A stretch of 41,507 bases of DNA from a virus. How positions within the stretch are numbered: position 1 is the stretch's first letter; each line of letters starts with the position of its first letter. The translations under genes and the position numbers were made by a program. This document shows, piece by piece, positions 17,598-24,391 of this stretch. A model generated the notes under the pieces. It saw only the letters and a list, made by a program, of their open reading frames with translations, had not been told where the DNA came from and did no database searches. Location of the stretch: positions 1-41,507 of the IMG/VR virus record IMGVR_UViG_3300025889_018428, one strand, 5' to 3'.

Positions 17598-17673
17598 TGG
17601 TTTCCTTTAAGAAGGGATAAATACATCCACAAATACCTACTAATAGAAAGAATAAAATTCCTAATAATTCCAT
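17584..17673 (-). CDS. 29-residue membrane peptide
   Basis: The frame starts at an ATG that overlaps the previous stop (TAATG) and ends 14 bp inside the next gene. It encodes MELLGILFFLLVGICGC followed by a short polar tail, that is, one transmembrane segment near the N-terminus with two cysteines. Function unknown. Support comes from the tight overlaps and the typical membrane composition, without any homology. Confidence 0.45.
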   Translation of the reverse strand: MELLGILFFLLVGICGCIYPFLKETNDKP

Positions 17674-17984
17674 TACTTTGCCATCCTAGATATTTCTTTA
17701 GCATATTTTTGATTTGTTACTGGCACTGCGTTTGATTTGTGTAAGGTTGCAATTCCAATAATGTAGTCTCCTGTGTATCTTGGAGAGTCTTTGCTATCTC
17801 CTCTCGCCTTTGCTGGAGAAGCCATGCACGATTGGTAGCGTTTTGTCTCATCCGCTCTTTCTTGAGCATAGCTCTTGCTCGGTTTGTATTCGATAAACGG
17901 CGATTTTTTAACATTTTTTCTCCTTAAAGGCTTTCTTTTACGACCGTTAGGTGTATAATTTACTGAACCATAAATAAGTGACAT
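17673..17984 (-). CDS. Small basic conserved phage protein (SPRYTGD motif)
   Basis: A 103-residue, very basic protein with an arginine/lysine-rich N-terminus (GRKRKPLRRKNVKK) and the central motif SPRYTGDYIIGIATLHKSN followed by AVPV. I recall the same core from small proteins of marine phages; their role is unknown. The charge suggests nucleic-acid binding. It is the first gene after the promoter at 18009-18037 and leads the primase/polA operon. Confidence 0.6.
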   Translation of the reverse strand: MSLIYGSVNYTPNGRKRKPLRRKNVKKSPFIEYKPSKSYAQERADETKRYQSCMASPAKARGDSKDSPRYTGDYIIGIATLHKSNAVPVTNQKYAKEISRMAK

Positions 17985-18008
17985 AAACGCTCCCTAATAC
18001 AATCCTAT

Positions 18009-18037
18009 ATTATATCAAATTATTAAACTATTGTCAA
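18009..18037 (-). promoter_or_regulatory. Sigma70-type promoter for the primase-polA operon
   Basis: Minus-strand TTGACA (18032-18037) and TATAAT (18009-18014) are 17 bp apart, preceded by AAAATAATTC as in the sister promoters. The expected start near 18002 leaves an 18-base leader before the ATG at 17984. The leader ends in AGGGAGCGTTT, a good ribosome binding site. Confidence 0.88.
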
Positions 18038-18057
18038 GAATTATTTTCGGTCAGTTG

Positions 18058-19434
18058 TTAAATATCGTTTATTTCTTCGCCAGTTTTACTAGATTCCGAT
18101 TCTTTGGGATTAAGAGCTGTATCCGGTCCTATCTTCAAAGTTTCCCAATCCATAAAAGAGGTAAAATCTTGCATTCTACCACTTCTCATTTTTGAACACT
18201 CAAAGGTTATACACTGATCTTCGTTTGTCCAAGCGTTTATTGTAAAAGCGGCGTCAGCAGCGTCAAGAATTCCCTTTGCAAATCTAGCCTCTCCGCTACT
18301 ATCAATCTGATAAGGAGATACTATAGGTGCGTTGAATTCTTGCGCCATTGACTTTAGTGCCTTACTTACTTCAATTTGCTCCGTCCAATCATACTGACCC
18401 GCACGACTAGGTATATTAGATCTTTTAACTTGATTTATATAATCTACTATAATAACGCCTACATCCATGGAAGACTTAACTTTTTTATCTAACTCTGCCC
18501 TTATTTTAGACAAAGTTAATGTAGGATCATACACAACATCAAGTTGTTTTACAGGATCTAGTTCGCACGTAGTTCTAAGGTTATAATGAAAGTCATCAAA
18601 ATTCCTATGAACTAAATAAGACCTATACAACTCTTCTCCTCCCGTAAATCGAGAAGCCCACCAGGAGGCTACCTTTTCCCATTCAACTACACTAAGGTTT
18701 CTTGAGCGTAATCGTCCATGAGGAACTCCTGTAGCTATAGCACATAAGCGTTGTAACGTCGATCTGCTATCCATCTCAATAGTAAAATAGATAGCTGATT
18801 TTCCTGATTGGTAAACATTGTTCGCAATATTGGCACAGGTTATAGACTTACCTCCCCCTCTACGGCCTCCGATAAGAATTAAGTCTCGGGGAGAAAACTG
18901 AAAACTCTCATCATATAGGGTGTTGAGACCAAGGGGGAGGTAGCCTTCAACCTCTTCATCAGAATCAAAAAGAGAAATACTCTGCATAGATTCCTCTGGA
19001 GATTCTAATTCTACTTTATCCTCTAATCCCATTACGAGTTCGTGTAAGTGATCAACAGTCTCTCTAGCACTCTCGAAAGCAATAGAACTATCTATATACT
19101 TTTCTAGCTGAGAAAAGACTTCTGTCTGTACATAATCGTTTTTTAAATATTCAAGAAGCATGCCCGCGTCGGCTTCTACTTCTACACTAGAAATAGCTAA
19201 TACCTTTTCACGAGTAGCCCCATCACGGATGCTATAGTTTAGATCTTCAAAAGTAGGAAGGGTATGATAAGTCTCGACGTGTTTGTGCACGACGGACCAA
19301 ATTGATTGATATTCGGAAGGTAGGTAGTGCTTGCGTAGTTGAGTCCAGGTATCAAAATCCTGTAACTCAATTATTTGTTTCAGCAACGCACTAGATAAAT
19401 TCAAAAGATTCCCCGAGTATGAAAAAGCAACCAT
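18058..19434 (-). CDS. Replicative DNA helicase, DnaB/RecA-fold
   Basis: A 458-residue hexameric helicase of the DnaB type that unwinds DNA ahead of PolA and works with the separate primase. Residues 1-170 form a helical N-terminal domain. The RecA-like motor follows with Walker A IGGRRGGGKSITCA, the FTIEMD segment, and Walker B GVIIVDYINQV, then VSPYQIDSSGEAR as the H3-like sensor region. The C-terminus is acidic. The start codon lies in one arm of a 9-bp hairpin that is followed by TTTTT (19427-19454). No ribosome binding site of normal spacing is visible upstream, so the translation start may be regulated or lie a little downstream. Confidence 0.9.
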   Translation of the reverse strand: MVAFSYSGNLLNLSSALLKQIIELQDFDTWTQLRKHYLPSEYQSIWSVVHKHVETYHTLPTFEDLNYSIRDGATREKVLAISSVEVEADAGMLLEYLKNDYVQTEVFSQLEKYIDSSIAFESARETVDHLHELVMGLEDKVELESPEESMQSISLFDSDEEVEGYLPLGLNTLYDESFQFSPRDLILIGGRRGGGKSITCANIANNVYQSGKSAIYFTIEMDSRSTLQRLCAIATGVPHGRLRSRNLSVVEWEKVASWWASRFTGGEELYRSYLVHRNFDDFHYNLRTTCELDPVKQLDVVYDPTLTLSKIRAELDKKVKSSMDVGVIIVDYINQVKRSNIPSRAGQYDWTEQIEVSKALKSMAQEFNAPIVSPYQIDSSGEARFAKGILDAADAAFTINAWTNEDQCITFECSKMRSGRMQDFTSFMDWETLKIGPDTALNPKESESSKTGEEINDI

Positions 19435-19454
19435 GATCCGCAGACCATGGTTGC
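19427..19454 (-). promoter_or_regulatory. Terminator-like hairpin over the helicase start codon
   Basis: On the minus strand GCAACCATG (19446-19454) and CATGGTTGC (19427-19435) form a perfect 9-bp stem with a 10-base loop. TTTTT follows immediately, as in an intrinsic terminator. The helicase ATG is in the 3' arm, and a second ATG out of frame is in the 5' arm. The element could attenuate read-through from the upstream HTH gene and hide the start codon. Confidence 0.6.
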
Positions 19455-19481
19455 CCTAGTTAGAAAGATAGTGCTGTTGTT

Positions 19482-20213
19482 TTATTCAGCAGCTTTTTCT
19501 TTCTTGGCTGCTCCATCATAATCTGCGGCAGTGAGACCACGACGAGTGAGCATAGTCTTGACTCCTCGGGGAGTTTTGCCGATTTCTTCTGCAATTTCTT
19601 CAACAGTCATATCTGACAAGTTATCAGCGATTGCAGCGAGAGGATCTTCTTTAGATCCGCCTTTAGTCGTTTCTTGACGCGGAATCGCATCAATAGAACC
19701 TGAACGAAGGAGGCTAAGAGCCTTACCACGAACAGAGTTTACAGAACGATCTAAAGCCTCAGCGATCTGCTCTACAAAGGCACCGTCGTTTACCATGGCA
19801 ATAAACTTGGCTTCTTCGTCTTCGCTGTACGTGCGTACAGTTTCTGGCTTAGGAGCAGGCTTAACATGAGAAGTCAATTCCATAGACAAGATTTTGCCCT
19901 GGATAGTCTTAGCAGTAAAAGCGCCGCCTTCAAAATGCTCAGCAATTTGAGCATAGGTGTATTGTCCGCTGTTGTCTTGTACAAAAGCTGACAAAGTAGC
20001 TTCTTGAGACTCACTGAAGGCACGGCCTCCACGAGCTGAAGCAAGCTCTACCTCAAAACCCATCTTTCGCAGTTTGCTAGAAACGGATCGGGTAGAAGTT
20101 TCAAGACGCTCAGCAGCTTGCGCTACAGTGTCTTGAGATACAGGAGATTCATTACCAACAAAAGAGGTAAGCTCTGCTGTACGTTCATCGGTCCACTTAG
20201 GAAGTGTTGACAT
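19482..20213 (-). CDS. Tandem helix-turn-helix DNA-binding protein
   Basis: A 243-residue protein built of about four repeated HTH-like modules. Each has a SANT/Myb-like lead-in (KWTDERTAEL, AFSESQEATL, TYSEDEEAKF) or the core IAEEIGKTPRGVKTMLTRRG, and the motif AQAAERL or EQIAEALDRSVNSVRGKA. The C-terminus is Lys/Glu/Ala-rich. The ribosome binding site AGAGGA with 6-base spacing is strong and the gene is followed by a terminator-like hairpin, so the product may be abundant. It is probably a phage regulator or genome-organising protein. The last module resembles the HTH of the gene at 22728-23090. Confidence 0.6.
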   Translation of the reverse strand: MSTLPKWTDERTAELTSFVGNESPVSQDTVAQAAERLETSTRSVSSKLRKMGFEVELASARGGRAFSESQEATLSAFVQDNSGQYTYAQIAEHFEGGAFTAKTIQGKILSMELTSHVKPAPKPETVRTYSEDEEAKFIAMVNDGAFVEQIAEALDRSVNSVRGKALSLLRSGSIDAIPRQETTKGGSKEDPLAAIADNLSDMTVEEIAEEIGKTPRGVKTMLTRRGLTAADYDGAAKKEKAAE

Positions 20214-20215
20214 AT

Positions 20216-20971
20216 CTATTCCTCTAAAAATTCTTTTAGGTTATCAATTATTATTACACCAGAATTTCTGGCTTTTTCCGTTTTTGCAGTTTCTATACCA
20301 CTTTCGTTTACTAGATGCGTAACATCTTTAGTAACACTAGATTTTACTTGATAGCCAGCGTTTTCTAAGCTGACAGTGGCTTCTGCTTTATTTTTAAAAC
20401 TCTTGAGCTTTCCACTAATACAAACCACTCCATTAGTTATGGAGGATTTAACATTACCACTGAATTTAAAATTCATCGGCAAAAAATGCTCTATATTTAC
20501 AAACTCGTTTTTAATCCAAGAAAGTAAATTATCAGTAGCTTTAGGCCCTAAGCCAGCCTCTTTGCAAGTATGCTCATCTATTTGATAAATGTCTTTACAT
20601 ACTGAGCTTAACTTGTTAGCTGCTGTTTTGCCTATAAGCGGAATACTGAAAGAAGGCAACACTAATTCTAGTGGGGCTTTTTTTGAGTTTTCAATTTCTG
20701 TAATAAGTTTTGCTGCAATCTTCTCAGAAGAAAGAGCATCCGCAAACTCTTCCTCAGTTATCTCGTAGATAGTAGGAAGATCTTGAATCCGCAATTTTTG
20801 TATTGTTGCAGGCCCAAGTCCTTTGATTTTTAAAGTTTTTGCGAAATGCTCAATCTTCTTTGAAGTCTGTGCGCCACAAAGCGAGTTGCGGCAATACAGC
20901 AAGGGACTGAGCCATTCCAGAGGAGACTCGCAGCTAGGGCAAGTATCAGGTCTTTGGATGGGTCTCAGCAA
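20216..20971 (-). CDS. NAD-dependent DNA ligase, C-terminal half (Zn, HhH, BRCT)
   Basis: The frame is open to 21061, but the promoter at 20999-21027 lies inside that extension, so the mRNA starts near 20992. A TTG at 20971 preceded by GAGAGAACTAAA is the best start. The product, about 251 residues, has the ligase zinc finger (CPSCESPL and CRNSLCG), helix-hairpin-helix repeats (IKGLGPATIQKL, IGKTAANKL, GLGPKATDNLL) and a BRCT domain (GVVCISGKL to the end). It lacks the adenylation domain, which is the next upstream gene. Phage T5 is a known case of a ligase made as two subunits. The two parts should form one active enzyme that seals Okazaki nicks. Confidence 0.85.
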   Translation of the reverse strand: MLRPIQRPDTCPSCESPLEWLSPLLYCRNSLCGAQTSKKIEHFAKTLKIKGLGPATIQKLRIQDLPTIYEITEEEFADALSSEKIAAKLITEIENSKKAPLELVLPSFSIPLIGKTAANKLSSVCKDIYQIDEHTCKEAGLGPKATDNLLSWIKNEFVNIEHFLPMNFKFSGNVKSSITNGVVCISGKLKSFKNKAEATVSLENAGYQVKSSVTKDVTHLVNESGIETAKTEKARNSGVIIIDNLKEFLEE

Positions 20972-20998
20972 TTTAGTTCTCTCAGAAAATGAAAATAT

Positions 20999-21027
20999 AT
21001 TATACGAAAAATTTAGGTTTTTGTCAA
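20999..21027 (-). promoter_or_regulatory. Sigma70-type promoter between the two ligase halves
   Basis: Minus-strand TTGACA (21022-21027) and TATAAT (20999-21004) with a 17-bp spacer, preceded by AAAATAATTC. It lies just downstream of the N-terminal ligase stop codon and separately transcribes the C-terminal half and the HTH gene. Confidence 0.88.
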
Positions 21028-21047
21028 GAATTATTTTTAGCAAGGTG

Positions 21048-21974
21048 CTAAGAATATACACGTTTTAAAATACGAGGTATAATTTCACCACTACGAATTA
21101 CCTCTACTTGGCAACCTATTTCTAGATCTAAAGCGTTTATATATTCCATGTTATGCAAGGTAGCTCTCGAAACAGCAGCATCTCCAATTTTAATAGGATC
21201 TAGTATTGCTACAGGACTAACAACCCCTGATTTGCCGACCTGCCAAGTCACATCCAATAATGTAGTGACTATACCTTTTTGCTGCTGCTTGAGAGCAAAG
21301 GCACCTCTAGGATGATGAGCAGTGTATCCCATACTTTTAAATAGGGCATTGTTCTCTAGCCTAAAGACCTCGCCATCGGTAGGGTACTCTGACGCATTAA
21401 AAGTTGTTACTATATTAAAGCCTTGAGATTCAAGATAAGTCAACCCTTCAGTGAAGTAAGAAAACAAGTCATGCTCTGCTTGAATATCGTAAGCAACAAA
21501 CGTCAGAGGCCTACTGAGGAACTCACTTTCGTCCTTGAGATTCAAGGAACCGGAAGCAAGATTTCTTGAGTTAGAGATATTAGAAGGACAGACTACTTCT
21601 CCTGTTACTTGAATAATTTCTTTTTTATCCAAGGTATTGGGTACTAGGTGCTTAACCTTATCAGTAATATCTCTTCCCAATTTTCCGTCGCCTCTTGTTA
21701 GTCCGAGAACTAACTGTCCCGATACATATAGTATAGAGATAGCAGCTCCGTCTAGCTTAGGCGTGCGGGTGTATTTATGAAGATCTGAATAATGATCTAA
21801 AGTAAATACCTTCTGTAGTGAGTACATTTGGAACCAGTGAGCAGTACCGTCTGTAATTGTATGACCTACGGAGTCGCTTCCGTATTCTGCCCAAAGAATG
21901 TCAAACTCAACATCTGAAATAATCGGATGTCCGTTGTAATAACATTCACTACAATAGTTAAGAAAGTCTTTCAC
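21048..21974 (-). CDS. NAD-dependent DNA ligase, N-terminal half (adenylation, OB)
   Basis: A 308-residue protein with a short domain Ia (CYYNGHPIISDVEFDIL), which binds NAD, the nucleotidyltransferase domain with catalytic Lys73 in TPKLDGAAIS, TRGDGKLGRDIT, TGEVVCP and WQVGKSGVVSPVA, and an OB-fold ending at RSGEIIPRILKRV. The order is that of bacterial LigA, truncated exactly before the zinc finger. The start is GTG at 21974 with GAGAGAACCAA upstream, very like the leader of the other ligase half. The protein alone could self-adenylate, but nick sealing would need the C-terminal partner. Confidence 0.88.
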   Translation of the reverse strand: MKDFLNYCSECYYNGHPIISDVEFDILWAEYGSDSVGHTITDGTAHWFQMYSLQKVFTLDHYSDLHKYTRTPKLDGAAISILYVSGQLVLGLTRGDGKLGRDITDKVKHLVPNTLDKKEIIQVTGEVVCPSNISNSRNLASGSLNLKDESEFLSRPLTFVAYDIQAEHDLFSYFTEGLTYLESQGFNIVTTFNASEYPTDGEVFRLENNALFKSMGYTAHHPRGAFALKQQQKGIVTTLLDVTWQVGKSGVVSPVAILDPIKIGDAAVSRATLHNMEYINALDLEIGCQVEVIRSGEIIPRILKRVYS

Positions 21975-22000
21975 TTGGTTCTCTCACTTACAGAAACATT

Positions 22001-22029
22001 ATTATAGTATAATAAGGAGAAAAAGTCAA
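22001..22029 (-). promoter_or_regulatory. Sigma70-type promoter for the N-terminal ligase gene
   Basis: Minus-strand TTGACT (22024-22029) and TATAAT (22001-22006), 17-bp spacer, preceded by AAAATAGTTC. The predicted start near 21994 gives a 20-base leader that ends in GAGAGAACCAA before the GTG at 21974. Confidence 0.86.
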
Positions 22030-22032
22030 GAA

Positions 22033-22335
22033 CTATTTTTGATACATGTCGTCTAATATATCTGAAAAGTACTCTTCAAGTATGCCCTTACTTTCTGCTA
22101 AAGAAAGTATTTCTATCAAGCCTGCAAATAGCTCCTTTGAATTTTCAAAAGATAACGGCATAGCAACCCCTTCATTACTAGGTTTCCATTCTTCTGTAAA
22201 ATCCAAATAATATTTTCGTAAGTGAAGATATTCAGTTCCTCTAAACTCACTTACTACGAGTCTTACTTGTATTTCTTTTTCTGTATCGTAATGTACTACT
22301 CTTTCATACATTTCCGGAGCTTGATATAACTCCAT
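22033..22335 (-). CDS. PC4-like single-stranded DNA-binding protein
   Basis: A 100-residue protein whose core matches the PC4/Sub1 fold: VRLVVSEFRGTEYLHLRKYY, the PSNEGVAMPLSF strand pair and a C-terminal helix (ELFAGLIEILSLAE). PC4-type proteins dimerise and bind melted or single-stranded DNA; phage T5 has one that is linked to recombination-dependent replication. It is placed immediately upstream of the ligase promoter and in the same block as the ligase, as an accessory replication protein or transcription cofactor. The start at 22335 is one base from the upstream stop. Confidence 0.7.
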   Translation of the reverse strand: MELYQAPEMYERVVHYDTEKEIQVRLVVSEFRGTEYLHLRKYYLDFTEEWKPSNEGVAMPLSFENSKELFAGLIEILSLAESKGILEEYFSDILDDMYQK

Positions 22336-22336
22336 A

Positions 22337-22603
22337 CTAGTCCCCGTTCTTTAGTACCGCAGATAAGGGCACTATAGTAGTTACGTTTTTCGGCTTCAGG
22401 AGTCTATAAGAGTCAGTGTCCCAGCAAAATAACAGAAGTGTATCTTCTGACTCTTTTGCTCTGTTTCTCTTTTCCTGAATGTAAGGGGTAGAAAAGTCTA
22501 GCGTGCATACATTATATTTTAACTTATTAGAATTTTCACTTCTATAAGTAATTACTGCATCGCCATACTCTTTTACTAAGTCTGCTAGTTCTTCCTTTCT
22601 CAT
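22337..22603 (-). CDS. Small protein with probable SH3-like beta-barrel (WYL_2-like)
   Basis: An 88-residue protein with alternating beta strands: AVITYRSENSNKLKYNVCTL, LLLFCWDTDSYRLLKP and NVTTIVPLSAVL. The pattern resembles the small Sm/SH3-like WYL_2 proteins found in many phages, which have no settled function. The ribosome binding site AAGGAG with a 4-base spacing before ATG at 22603 is strong. It is translated with the PC4-like gene, one base separating them. Confidence 0.55.
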   Translation of the reverse strand: MRKEELADLVKEYGDAVITYRSENSNKLKYNVCTLDFSTPYIQEKRNRAKESEDTLLLFCWDTDSYRLLKPKNVTTIVPLSAVLKNGD

Positions 22604-22680
22604 AGTTCTCCTTAGTACTGCAGGTGAGTAAAATTTTTTACGACTCTGACCTCTAAGGTTATTTCTTTAGGACGAACTAA

Positions 22681-22705
22681 ACCACGGAAGGAAACCTCCC
22701 GTGGT
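22681..22705 (-). terminator. Hairpin downstream of the 22728-23090 gene, possible terminator
   Basis: ACCACGG (22681-22687) and CCGTGGT (22699-22705) form a 7-bp stem extended by AGG/CCT past one mismatch. On the minus strand it follows the stop of the gene at 22728 and is followed by TTTAGTT, a weak U-tract. It probably ends or attenuates that transcript before the SH3-like gene. Confidence 0.5.
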
Positions 22706-22727
22706 CAGTTACTTTTTTAATGTAAAG

Positions 22728-23090
22728 TTAGTTTTGGTTAATAGCTGCCAATACACCCGCAAAATACATTGCTGCTTTTCCGGTAAGTTTATTGACAATC
22801 TCTTCGTCCACCTCTTGGCCTGCATCGTTAAGAGCTGCCGTAAGGCTTTCGATAGCCGCTGCTTTTGATACACGACTACCACCGGTGCTGCCAGAAGATT
22901 TGGCTGCGCCAGTTGCAGGAGACTTCTTTACATATACTCCTGCTTTCGTCAGAATCATACGAACACCGTTTGGGGATTCGTTTAATTCATCTGCAATTTC
23001 TTTTACAATTTCCATTGAGTTTTCGGGAGTAGGCTCTGCCTCTGTATACATTTCCACTGCTTGTGCCTTCTTATCGTCATCCCATGCCAT
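22728..23090 (-). CDS. HTH-containing conserved phage protein
   Basis: A 120-residue protein beginning MAWDDDKKAQAVEMYTEAEP with an HTH segment VKEIADELNESPNGVRMILT, a Gly/Ser linker and a helical C-terminus. The HTH resembles the last module of the 19482-20213 protein. The ATG at 23090 has only a weak AAAAGAA ribosome binding site. A well-initiated 23-codon frame in the same phase ends 15 bases upstream (23103-23174), so the natural gene may be longer with a stop codon in it, or translation may be coupled. Likely a DNA-binding regulator. Confidence 0.6.
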   Translation of the reverse strand: MAWDDDKKAQAVEMYTEAEPTPENSMEIVKEIADELNESPNGVRMILTKAGVYVKKSPATGAAKSSGSTGGSRVSKAAAIESLTAALNDAGQEVDEEIVNKLTGKAAMYFAGVLAAINQN

Positions 23091-23102
23091 GCGTCTATTC
23101 TT

Positions 23103-23174
23103 TTAGGGTTTGCCATAATACCCTGGGCAAGTACCCAGGCGTTCAAGTTGTTGTTGGTAAAATCGGTCGCCCAT
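23103..23174 (-). CDS. 23-codon leader ORF in frame with the next gene
   Basis: The ATG at 23174 has AAGGA with 5-base spacing and lies about 18 bases after the expected start of the promoter at 23199. It encodes a hydrophilic peptide starting MGDRFYQQQLERLG and ends at TAA (23103-23105). The following ATG of the 120-residue gene is in the same frame, five codons after this stop. A 6-bp hairpin (CCTGGG/CCCAGG, 23122-23139) lies within it. It could be a regulatory leader peptide or the original N-terminus of the next gene cut off by a nonsense mutation. Confidence 0.5.
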   Translation of the reverse strand: MGDRFYQQQLERLGTCPGYYGKP

Positions 23175-23198
23175 TTGCTTCCTTAATTTTGAAATACT

Positions 23199-23227
23199 AT
23201 TATATGAAAAATATAAATAGTTGTCAA
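23199..23227 (-). promoter_or_regulatory. Sigma70-type promoter for the leader ORF/HTH gene
   Basis: Minus-strand TTGACA (23222-23227) and TATAAT (23199-23204) with a 17-bp spacer and an AAAATAATTC upstream block. The stop codon of the upstream small membrane gene (TGA at 23224-23226) lies inside its -35 box. Confidence 0.88.
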
Positions 23228-23337
23228 GAATTATTTTTCCAAAGGAGGTATTTTTCTTTTAAATTTGCTGCCTTTTCGATCAGAAAGAATAGGATTAAAA
23301 TCAAAGCAACCGTACTAGCCCGTCCCAGGGTCTCCAT
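23224..23337 (-). CDS. 37-residue membrane protein
   Basis: An ATG at 23337 with AAGG six bases upstream opens a 37-codon frame that overlaps the end of the previous gene in another phase. The product has the hydrophobic segment STVALILILFFLI flanked by charged ends (METLGRA and EKAANLKEKYLLWK), consistent with a single membrane span. Its stop lies in the -35 box of the next promoter, so it ends the operon. Function unknown. Confidence 0.5.
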   Translation of the reverse strand: METLGRASTVALILILFFLIEKAANLKEKYLLWKNNS

Positions 23338-23506
23338 TGAGTGCCTTAAGTATATCGATCCACTGCTCATCTGTGATCTTGCGACCATTATAATGTAGAG
23401 GCGCAATGCTTTCAGTCTCGTCTTCGCCCTCTCTACCTCTGCCTTCATTTCCATCTGCATTTAACTCTGTCTGTGCACGTTGCCATGCTCTATAATCTTT
23501 GCTCAT
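23315..23506 (-). CDS. Small hydrophilic protein, unknown
   Basis: A 63-residue protein with a Gln/Arg-rich start (MSKDYRAWQRAQTELN), a Gly/Glu/Arg linker and the C-terminal piece ITDEQWIDILKALNG. The ATG at 23506 overlaps the stop of the upstream gene (ATGA). No domain is recognised. A competing frame at 23224-23460 is rejected except for its last 37 codons, which form the separate membrane-protein gene. Confidence 0.5.
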   Translation of the reverse strand: MSKDYRAWQRAQTELNADGNEGRGREGEDETESIAPLHYNGRKITDEQWIDILKALNGDPGTG

Positions 23507-24201
23507 AGCTTTGATAAGTCCACGCCATACTCTTTCAAATGTTCCAGACTTCCTAGCTCACAAGCCAAGGAGTACCCGTTAAAGCCCCCTGTAGAGGTCC
23601 CTAAAAAGAACTCTTGCTCTTGTTTTACTTCTTGAAACACATAGATTGAATAGCACTTTGAAGAATACTTCTTCTCATAATTTATATCTTCAAACCCGAG
23701 TAGTTCTGCTTGGTAGTCTACGCTCACCTCGTCTTTAACGACAGCGGGCGCTTGATACTTTGCAGACCAAACTCTCTGTCCTCTCGAAAAAGTATCAGAC
23801 ACACACTCATCCGGAAGGTAACAGTATGAAGACTTGTCTACTTGAGGAACGCCTACTCTTTCTATTATTGCTTTTACAAATCCTGGGGATCTGAATAAGC
23901 CTTTAGCGATAGAAGATATGTTGTCTCCCTGCAAGTATTCGGTTACTACTTGTTGTATCTCTGCGTTTGTTGCTGCTTTGCCTCTATTCTGAGATTTTCT
24001 TTTAGCGACAAAAGCTTGCTGGTCTTTATATTCTTCAATAATTCTATTGAGTCTTGTAGTATTATAAGCAATATTTAAAATATCACAGGCTTCTTTTTTA
24101 GAAATAGGCTGCCCTTTTTCTGGCTCAAGAAGAGACATAACATGACTAATATTAGCTGAAGAAAGCTTTTCATGGTCTTTTTTCTTAATTCTTCTAACCA
24201 C
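23503..24201 (-). CDS. Conserved phage protein with HTH-like N-terminus, unknown
   Basis: A 232-residue protein starting with GTG at 24201 after an ideal AGGAGG ribosome binding site. The N-terminal half is helical and basic with EACDILNIAYNTTRLNRII and ISSIAKGLFRSPGFVKAII, both shaped like HTH modules. The C-terminal half is beta-rich (CYSIYVFQEVKQEQEFFLG). It may be a DNA-binding regulator with a sensing or oligomerisation domain, but I do not recognise the family. It overlaps the upstream gene by 8 bp. Confidence 0.55.
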   Translation of the reverse strand: MVRRIKKKDHEKLSSANISHVMSLLEPEKGQPISKKEACDILNIAYNTTRLNRIIEEYKDQQAFVAKRKSQNRGKAATNAEIQQVVTEYLQGDNISSIAKGLFRSPGFVKAIIERVGVPQVDKSSYCYLPDECVSDTFSRGQRVWSAKYQAPAVVKDEVSVDYQAELLGFEDINYEKKYSSKCYSIYVFQEVKQEQEFFLGTSTGGFNGYSLACELGSLEHLKEYGVDLSKL

Positions 24202-24391
24202 TAAAACCTCCTATACTAAGTACCCAATTTTCTGCTGCATTTTCTGCATATAGCTCACTTTTAGCATGACACTGTACACTTGCGGCTAATTCTCCGTTTT
24301 GGTACATGTCTACCCAAAAGTCTCCATCATTATAATACACTATTGCTTTACGATCATAATGGAAATACTCTGATAAAGGGGTCTTATCCAT
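24194..24391 (-). CDS. Small protein downstream of thyX, unknown
   Basis: A 65-residue protein starting at ATG 24391, eight bases inside the end of thyX, and ending eight bases inside the next gene. It has Tyr- and Asp-rich beta segments (FHYDRKAIVYYNDGDFWVDMY) and an Ala/Glu-rich helix. No family is recognised. The coupling on both sides supports it as a real gene. Confidence 0.5.
   Translation of the reverse strand: MDKTPLSEYFHYDRKAIVYYNDGDFWVDMYQNGELAASVQCHAKSELYAENAAENWVLSIGGFSG

Noticed and set aside
20972-21061. N-terminal extension of the C-terminal ligase frame
   Set aside because: The extension encodes the promoter (-35 and -10) and overlaps the end of the previous gene, so it is upstream of the transcript start.
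23338-23460. Upstream part of the 78-codon frame at 23224-23460
   Set aside because: It lies inside the 63-residue gene in another phase; only the last 37 codons have a ribosome binding site and a membrane-protein composition.
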